Shown here: positions 58,962 through 64,000 of the stretch, one piece after another | Layout of the letters: the number at the start of each line of letters is the position of its first letter | Numbering within the stretch: position 1 is the first letter of the stretch | Program-made: the position numbers and the translations under genes | Notes under the pieces: model-generated | Seen by the model: only the letters and a program-made list of their open reading frames with translations | What the model was told of the DNA's origin: nothing | Database searches by the model: none | Assembly (NCBI GenBank): GCA_964616825.1 | Contig: CAZTSX010000011.1 | Span: 1 to 64,000 of the forward strand | Length of the DNA: 64,000 nucleotides | Direction: 5' to 3' | From: QYOJ01 sp964616825 | GTDB lineage: Bacteria > Bacteroidota > Bacteroidia > Bacteroidales > FEN-979

Positions 58962-61172
58962 ATGAATGCTATGATAAAAAATCGATCAACTCTTGTTTTC
59001 CTGTTGCTTATCGGGATGATCTTTCTGATGGTTCCCGGAAAAAGTATAGGCGCGGGTAATCCGCCTGATGAAGGAATGTGGCTTCCCATTCTGATAAAAC
59101 GACTGAACTATGTTGACATGCAAAAAATGGGGCTGCATCTGACTCCGGAAGAGCTCTACAACGCTAATAATTCCAGTCTGAAAGATGCCATTGTGGGATT
59201 GTCATCAGGTAGTCCGGCCAACCGCGGGTTCTTTTGTACAGCCGAAATGGTTTCAGCTCAGGGTTTGATCTTTACAAACCACCATTGTGGATACGGTGCA
59301 ATTCAAAACCACAGTTCGACCGAGCACGATTATCTGGCTGATGGATTCTGGTCAAGGTCGCTCAGCGAAGAGCTCCCGAATGAAGGGATGTGTGCCTCTT
59401 TCCTTCACAGGATAGAAAATGTCACCGATTCGATCATTCCGTTTCTTGACGATACCTTATCCGGGTCTCAGCGATCTAAAAAAGTCAGGGAGATTTCGAA
59501 ACGGATCACCAAAAGAGCTTCAGAAGAGAAAACCTACGAATGCAGTGTGAAATCTTTCTATAGTGGCAACGAATATTACCTTTTTGTATTCAAAACTTAC
59601 AAAGACGTTCGGTTAGTCGGAGCTCCTCCATCTTCCATCGGAAAATACGGCGGCGATACGGATAATTGGATGTGGCCGCGTCATACCGGTGATTTTTCCA
59701 TACTGCGGATATATGCTGATAAAGATAATAACCCGGCTGAATATTCCGAAGAGAATGTGCCTTATCAGCCCGATTACCACCTTCCGATCAGTATTGCTGG
59801 AGTGGAAAAGAATGAGTTTGCCATGATCTGGGGTTATCCCGGACGTACCAGCCGTTACATGACTTCATATGGAATTAAATACAACCTCAACGATTTCTAT
59901 CCGGTAATCATAGATATTTTCGGCAAGCAGATGAAGGCGATGAAAACGAAGATGAATGTTGACAAAGCTGCCCGGATAGCCTATTCAGACAATTATGCCG
60001 GTCTCTCCAATACCTGGAAGAACTTCATTGGTCAGACTAAAATGCTGAAGAAGAATCATGTGATTGAAAAGAAAGAGGTGATTGAGGGTGACTTTACAAA
60101 ATGGGTAAATACAAATGATATGCGAACTGAGAAGTACTCAGAGGTATTGCCTGCTCTCAAAGAGGGATACCAGAAACTGGGAGAGGTGAGCGTCCCCTTT
60201 TACTATACTCGGATCGCTGGATTGAGGTTGGATATCGTAAGGTTTGCCGGTGGCTTCTCTGCACTCAAGGATGCCCTTGAGAAAAAAAACAAAGCTGCGC
60301 TTAAGGAGATTATCGATGATCTCAGGACACTTGTTGAAGAGCATTTTCAAGAGTGGGATTTCGACATTGAAAAGAACACTTTTGCATCTTTGCTACGTCT
60401 TTACGCTGAAAAAGTAGCCAGGGAGGATCTGCCTTCTATCTTTGAGGTGATTGAAAAAGATTATAAAAAAGATTTCGATGCGTTTGCCGACAAGGTATAT
60501 AGTACGAGCGTGTTCGCTACAGCTGAAAGTGCAAATAAATTTCTGGACAAGCCATCATTGAAAGTCTTCAAGAAAGACCTTGCCTGGCTTACTGCCGAGT
60601 CGATGCAAACCGAGTCAGGCAAATATGCAGGAGCTTTTGGTTCTGCCAGGTCAGGCCTTACGAAAGGAAACCGCCTCTTCATTGATGGGCTACGAGACAT
60701 GTACCCCGATAAGAAATTCTACCCGGATGCCAACTCCAGTCTCCGGTTTACATTTGGAAAAGTACTCGATTATTTCCCTGCTGATGCCGTTCATTATGAC
60801 TACTACACCACTCTGGCCGGGGTGATGGAGAAGGAAGATCCAACCAATCCCGAATTTGTTGTAGATGAGAAACTCAAGGAACTCTATGAGGCAAAAGACT
60901 ACGGCCCTTATGGTGAAGATGGAGAACTGGTAGTCTGTTTCCTCACTACCAACGACATCACCGGCGGTAACTCCGGGAGCCCGGTTATCAATGGCGATGG
61001 CCAGTTGATTGGTCTTGCGTTTGATGGAAACTGGGAAGCAATGAGTGGTGACATTCTTTTTGAACCCAACCTCCAGCGGTGCATCAACGTAGATATCCGC
61101 TATGTTCTCTTCATCATCGATAAAGTTGCCAATGCAACAAACATCATTGATGAATTAACAATTGTAAAGTAA
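58962..61172 (+). CDS. S46 family dipeptidyl peptidase, DPP7 type
   Basis: A 736-residue exported serine peptidase with a signal peptide (about residues 1-31). The S46 catalytic residues are visible: His in LIFTNHHCGYGAIQ (residues 107-109), Asp in KYGGDTDNWMWPRHTGDFSI and Ser671 in TGGNSGSPVINGDG. Gly689 in LAFDGNWEAM is 18 residues after the Ser, as is the P1-specificity position of Porphyromonas DPP7 and DPP11, where Gly favours hydrophobic P1 residues and Arg acidic ones. This enzyme should therefore release dipeptides with hydrophobic P1. It suggests peptide scavenging as a nutrient route. Confidence 0.94.
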   Translation: MNAMIKNRSTLVFLLLIGMIFLMVPGKSIGAGNPPDEGMWLPILIKRLNYVDMQKMGLHLTPEELYNANNSSLKDAIVGLSSGSPANRGFFCTAEMVSAQGLIFTNHHCGYGAIQNHSSTEHDYLADGFWSRSLSEELPNEGMCASFLHRIENVTDSIIPFLDDTLSGSQRSKKVREISKRITKRASEEKTYECSVKSFYSGNEYYLFVFKTYKDVRLVGAPPSSIGKYGGDTDNWMWPRHTGDFSILRIYADKDNNPAEYSEENVPYQPDYHLPISIAGVEKNEFAMIWGYPGRTSRYMTSYGIKYNLNDFYPVIIDIFGKQMKAMKTKMNVDKAARIAYSDNYAGLSNTWKNFIGQTKMLKKNHVIEKKEVIEGDFTKWVNTNDMRTEKYSEVLPALKEGYQKLGEVSVPFYYTRIAGLRLDIVRFAGGFSALKDALEKKNKAALKEIIDDLRTLVEEHFQEWDFDIEKNTFASLLRLYAEKVAREDLPSIFEVIEKDYKKDFDAFADKVYSTSVFATAESANKFLDKPSLKVFKKDLAWLTAESMQTESGKYAGAFGSARSGLTKGNRLFIDGLRDMYPDKKFYPDANSSLRFTFGKVLDYFPADAVHYDYYTTLAGVMEKEDPTNPEFVVDEKLKELYEAKDYGPYGEDGELVVCFLTTNDITGGNSGSPVINGDGQLIGLAFDGNWEAMSGDILFEPNLQRCINVDIRYVLFIIDKVANATNIIDELTIVK

Positions 61173-61183
61173 GAGCAGGATTT

Positions 61184-64000
61184 CTATTCTGAAATCAATT
61201 TAATCCATTGTGTCTGGCTTCCCAGAGTTGTTTTCAGGATAAACATCCCATTGTTGATCTTACGCCCGTTTATCCCGCTTATGTTCCAGAGATATGTATG
61301 AATTCCGGCAGGGTATGTCGCTTCTTGCAGAAGTGCTACGAACCTCCCGGTATAGTCATAAAGTTCCAGCTTCACAGGCATCTGTTGATTCAGAATAAAC
61401 TGAATATTCAACTTATCCCGGAAAGGATTAGGATAGGCTACAACATTCCTCTGCTCCAATTGATCCTGTATTACAGGAATCCCTACACTGGTTGTGTCAT
61501 AGCCGCCCGACAAACATTTGACCATACCTTCCCTGGTCCCCAGAACCATTTCCATTGAGGTGTCGCCAACAATATCCGGAATTGCATTGATCGCATCAAC
61601 AGGGTCTAGTGTTGGCACAAACTCCAATACAGTTCCGTCATAACCATCCAGGAAATAGGCATAATTGTTCTGGAAAAGAGTGCCGATAATCGCATCGTTG
61701 TATCCATCCCAGCTTACATCACCGATGTTTCCGACATTTGAGGACTGGTCGGGCAGGGGAACCTGCCAGATATATTCTCCGTTAAACCCATTGATAACAA
61801 TTCCCTGATGGCCACTGTGTGCGACCAGAATATCGCGATAGCCGTCTTTATTCACATCTCCCATATCCTGTAACCTGTTGATGATGGCAGATCCGGTGTT
61901 AAGATAGTGCAGGTTTGCACCGTTTACGGCGTTCACCAACACAACCATCCCACCGAAACCACCGGCACCGACATCTTTGATCCCATCACCATTGATATCG
62001 TCGAGCTGCATCACGCCCCATGTGGAGGAACCGCTTGCATAGTTCGTCCATTTGACAGTTCCATCGGATCCATCGATCCCGAAAATCCTGGCGGAGGTCT
62101 CATTCTGAACAGAACCTCCTGCAACAACATCGTGCTGGCCGTCTCCGGTAAAATCCTCAATACCGGCCACGGAAAAGAGTGGTCCGGACTCAGGATTCCG
62201 GCGTTCCCAGATGGAGATGCCAGTCAGGCCGTTCAGGCAATAGACCCTTACCGGCCCCGTATTGTTTCCATCATTTCCTGTTACAGCCAGTACATCGGGG
62301 AAGCCGTCGTTGTTATAATCATAGGTAGCTTCCACCTGGTAGACCCAGCCTCCGCCACCGTATTCATGCGTGTCGTGCTTCCACAATTGGAATCCTGTTT
62401 TTCCTGAAAGCGCGTGAATGGAACGATCTCCCCAGGCAGTTCCTACGATGACATCACGATATCCGTCGTTATCAATGTCATCGATGGTAACCAGGCATTT
62501 CTGGCTATAGAGTGAACCGCTATATATTTCCCGTGCCCACATCACATCTCCACTTACAGAAGCATTGCCATTGAAGCAACGGATGTAATTATCTTCCGAA
62601 CCCACCAGCACATCATCCACTCCATCGCCGGTGATGTCCTGAATGGGTTGAATGGCTTTCGGACTTCGATCGTATGATCCTGTAGTGATCTGATAGTTCC
62701 AGAGGAGTGTCCCCATTGGGTATTCAGTTTCAATCCCGGCACCCTCCAGATCAACATCGAGGGAGCTCTGTCCTACTGCATCTGAGATAATAGTCATGGT
62801 TCCATCGTAATTGATTCCCGCTTCCGGGTGAAACCATATCCCGATGTAAACAGTGACTGTGCTTGGCACTGTCATCGGCAACACAATCGATTCATCCACA
62901 AAGAAGTTCGGATCGTTCATATTCAGCTCTGTAATCGTTAATGTCGCATTTCCATCATTTGTTAGTGGCATCAACCATCTGGAATAGGCTCCTGCCCGGC
63001 GATTTCCCCAATCGTGTGAGGTATGGGGAAGGGAGATGTGCGGACCTGCATAGACTCCAAGACCCGTTAGGCTGACAGTTACGACGGGCGTGATCGGATC
63101 ACTGGAGTTGATGGTAACCTGAGTGTTTAGTGGAATTGCATTAATTGGTGAATAGGTTAGCGGAATGTTAACACTATTTCCCGGAGTGATTGTATGGGGA
63201 GTTGTAAAGGTCGTGGATATCGGTTGGCCCGATGGGATCTCTACGCTGGTGATCTCCAGGTCGGCTGTTCCTGTATTCTGCACTTCGCAGTTCCAGGTAG
63301 AAGAGCTGCCTACTGTCACATTCCCGTAATCATGAGAGGTTACCGGTACAGTGATTTCAGGCGTGCCGGAGCCTGCCAGGTCTATCTTGTAGAGCGTGCT
63401 GTTCGATCCAACAGGTCCGTCACAATACCAGAGATGGGTGCCATCCCATACAATGCCGGCAGGGTCCGTACTTTCTGAGGCGTGACTCTCAAGGACGGTT
63501 CCTGAAGTAGTCACCTTGTACAGCATATCTCCCCAATAATCCGCGATCCAGAGGTCGGGACCATGCAAGCAAATGTCCCAAGGCTGGTCGTTAGGAGGAG
63601 TGAATTGCGACAAGACTACTCCTGAAGAGTTGATCTTATAGACTGTGCCCGGGTCGGGGTAATAGGTGCATACCCAGTAATCACCGGCATCATAGGCAAT
63701 TCCCGACATGTAGTGGTCAGGCAGGTCTAGCGTGGAAACGGTGGTGCCTGACATAGTAAATTCAATGGCTGTTGCCGGAACGGAGGGTGATGTAACATGA
63801 TACGTATTCACCAGGTTTGGGGCCTTGTAGGTTAAGCCGTAAGAATCGTCAAACGCTCCGCTACACTGTAAGGTCGATCCTCCGCTGGATGGATCGAATT
63901 TGTATATCTTCTCTCCATCGACACCATATATTCCATAGTAAATATAGGTTCCATCCCAGGCTAGTCCGGATCCTTTTCCGGACAGTGTATATGAAGCCAC
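61184..64000 (-). CDS. FG-GAP repeat secreted protein with type IX sorting domain (cut by window edge)
   Basis: The visible 938 residues continue beyond the window at the N-terminal side; base 64000 falls inside the frame. In order: a six-bladed-propeller-like region of about 210 residues (WDGTYIYYGIYGVDGEKIYK), two or more HYDIN/choice-of-anchor D beta-sandwich domains (HDYGNVTVGSSSTWNCEVQN, SHDWGNRRAGAYSRW), an FG-GAP/integrin-like repeat region with DITGDGVDDVLVGSED and similar Asp-rich loops, and a type A type IX sorting domain at the end (VVAYPNPFRDKLNIQFILNQ...). It is a large secreted surface protein, perhaps for adhesion or polymer binding. Confidence 0.88.
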   Translation of the reverse strand: MASYTLSGKGSGLAWDGTYIYYGIYGVDGEKIYKFDPSSGGSTLQCSGAFDDSYGLTYKAPNLVNTYHVTSPSVPATAIEFTMSGTTVSTLDLPDHYMSGIAYDAGDYWVCTYYPDPGTVYKINSSGVVLSQFTPPNDQPWDICLHGPDLWIADYWGDMLYKVTTSGTVLESHASESTDPAGIVWDGTHLWYCDGPVGSNSTLYKIDLAGSGTPEITVPVTSHDYGNVTVGSSSTWNCEVQNTGTADLEITSVEIPSGQPISTTFTTPHTITPGNSVNIPLTYSPINAIPLNTQVTINSSDPITPVVTVSLTGLGVYAGPHISLPHTSHDWGNRRAGAYSRWLMPLTNDGNATLTITELNMNDPNFFVDESIVLPMTVPSTVTVYIGIWFHPEAGINYDGTMTIISDAVGQSSLDVDLEGAGIETEYPMGTLLWNYQITTGSYDRSPKAIQPIQDITGDGVDDVLVGSEDNYIRCFNGNASVSGDVMWAREIYSGSLYSQKCLVTIDDIDNDGYRDVIVGTAWGDRSIHALSGKTGFQLWKHDTHEYGGGGWVYQVEATYDYNNDGFPDVLAVTGNDGNNTGPVRVYCLNGLTGISIWERRNPESGPLFSVAGIEDFTGDGQHDVVAGGSVQNETSARIFGIDGSDGTVKWTNYASGSSTWGVMQLDDINGDGIKDVGAGGFGGMVVLVNAVNGANLHYLNTGSAIINRLQDMGDVNKDGYRDILVAHSGHQGIVINGFNGEYIWQVPLPDQSSNVGNIGDVSWDGYNDAIIGTLFQNNYAYFLDGYDGTVLEFVPTLDPVDAINAIPDIVGDTSMEMVLGTREGMVKCLSGGYDTTSVGIPVIQDQLEQRNVVAYPNPFRDKLNIQFILNQQMPVKLELYDYTGRFVALLQEATYPAGIHTYLWNISGINGRKINNGMFILKTTLGSQTQWIKLISE

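Overview
The window is a chromosomal segment of a Bacteroidota bacterium, most likely Bacteroidales or a near relative. The signs are type IX secretion C-terminal sorting domains, a TonB with the N-K-x-Y-G-A-Y-x-L-R N-terminal signature, TAnnTTTG promoter elements, a DUF3109 protein, an S46 dipeptidyl peptidase, and a Nuo operon without NuoEFG. Gene density is high: no gap exceeds 300 bases, and I see no rRNA, tRNA, CRISPR array, insertion sequence or prophage.

Layout. 1-5273 (minus): a TonB energy-transduction operon (PstS-like lipoprotein, TPR protein, ExbB, ExbD, ExbD, TonB cut by the window edge). 5387-15856 (minus): an 11-subunit complex I operon (nuoABCDHIJKLMN) with two small genes after nuoN. 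16041-16595 (plus): DUF3109 protein. 16617-21789 (minus): ATP synthase genes atpB-E-F-H-A-G without atpD and atpC. 21895-26008: a small lipoprotein, then TolC and HlyD-type efflux genes running into tsaB. 26009-33963: an Omp28-like secreted protein, ispG, a lipid kinase, a barrel protein, and three envelope/metabolic genes (O-antigen ligase family, glycosyltransferase, omega-amidase). 34057-40467: pgk, an ORF6N gene, a sorting-domain remnant, cvpA, mlaF, mlaE, two tiny lipoproteins, a SprT-like gene and a mannose-1-phosphate guanylyltransferase. 40523-44808 (minus): carA-carB. 44970-49403: a sensor kinase, hemW and a PepSY membrane protein. 49461-52756 (minus): an Rrf2 regulator, ferredoxin, cupin, DUF438/hemerythrin/PAS protein and DUF2249 protein that look like one redox or nitric-oxide response module. 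52864-64000: trmH-like and rluA-like RNA modification genes, an endonuclease/exonuclease/phosphatase protein, LysE, DUF308, a LytS/LytTR two-component pair, a DPP7-type S46 peptidase and a large FG-GAP type IX cargo protein cut by the window edge.

The most striking feature is a family of short degenerate tandem arrays, mostly 7-mers with some 8-mers and 10-mers. They sit between genes, very often touching or containing a stop codon (nuoK, atpB, ispG, the lipid kinase, the guanylyltransferase, the DUF2249 gene). They also lie inside conserved housekeeping genes without breaking the frame (tsaB, ispG, hemW at several places, the PepSY protein). In ispG one array supplies the apparent TTG start codon, a 21-unit array (147 bp, 49 codons) is inside the gene, and another array supplies the stop codon. 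Palindromic REP-like elements accompany some arrays, including one inside the PepSY gene. They resemble the STRR heptanucleotide repeats described in cyanobacteria; as an in-frame, gene-invading family in Bacteroidota this deserves follow-up.

A second candidate is the Rrf2 module: an exact 14-bp motif (TATTTAGGTATTTG) lies 7 and 9 bases before the start codons of the Rrf2 gene and of the ferredoxin gene, and at the Rrf2 gene it sits just downstream of a good Bacteroidota promoter.
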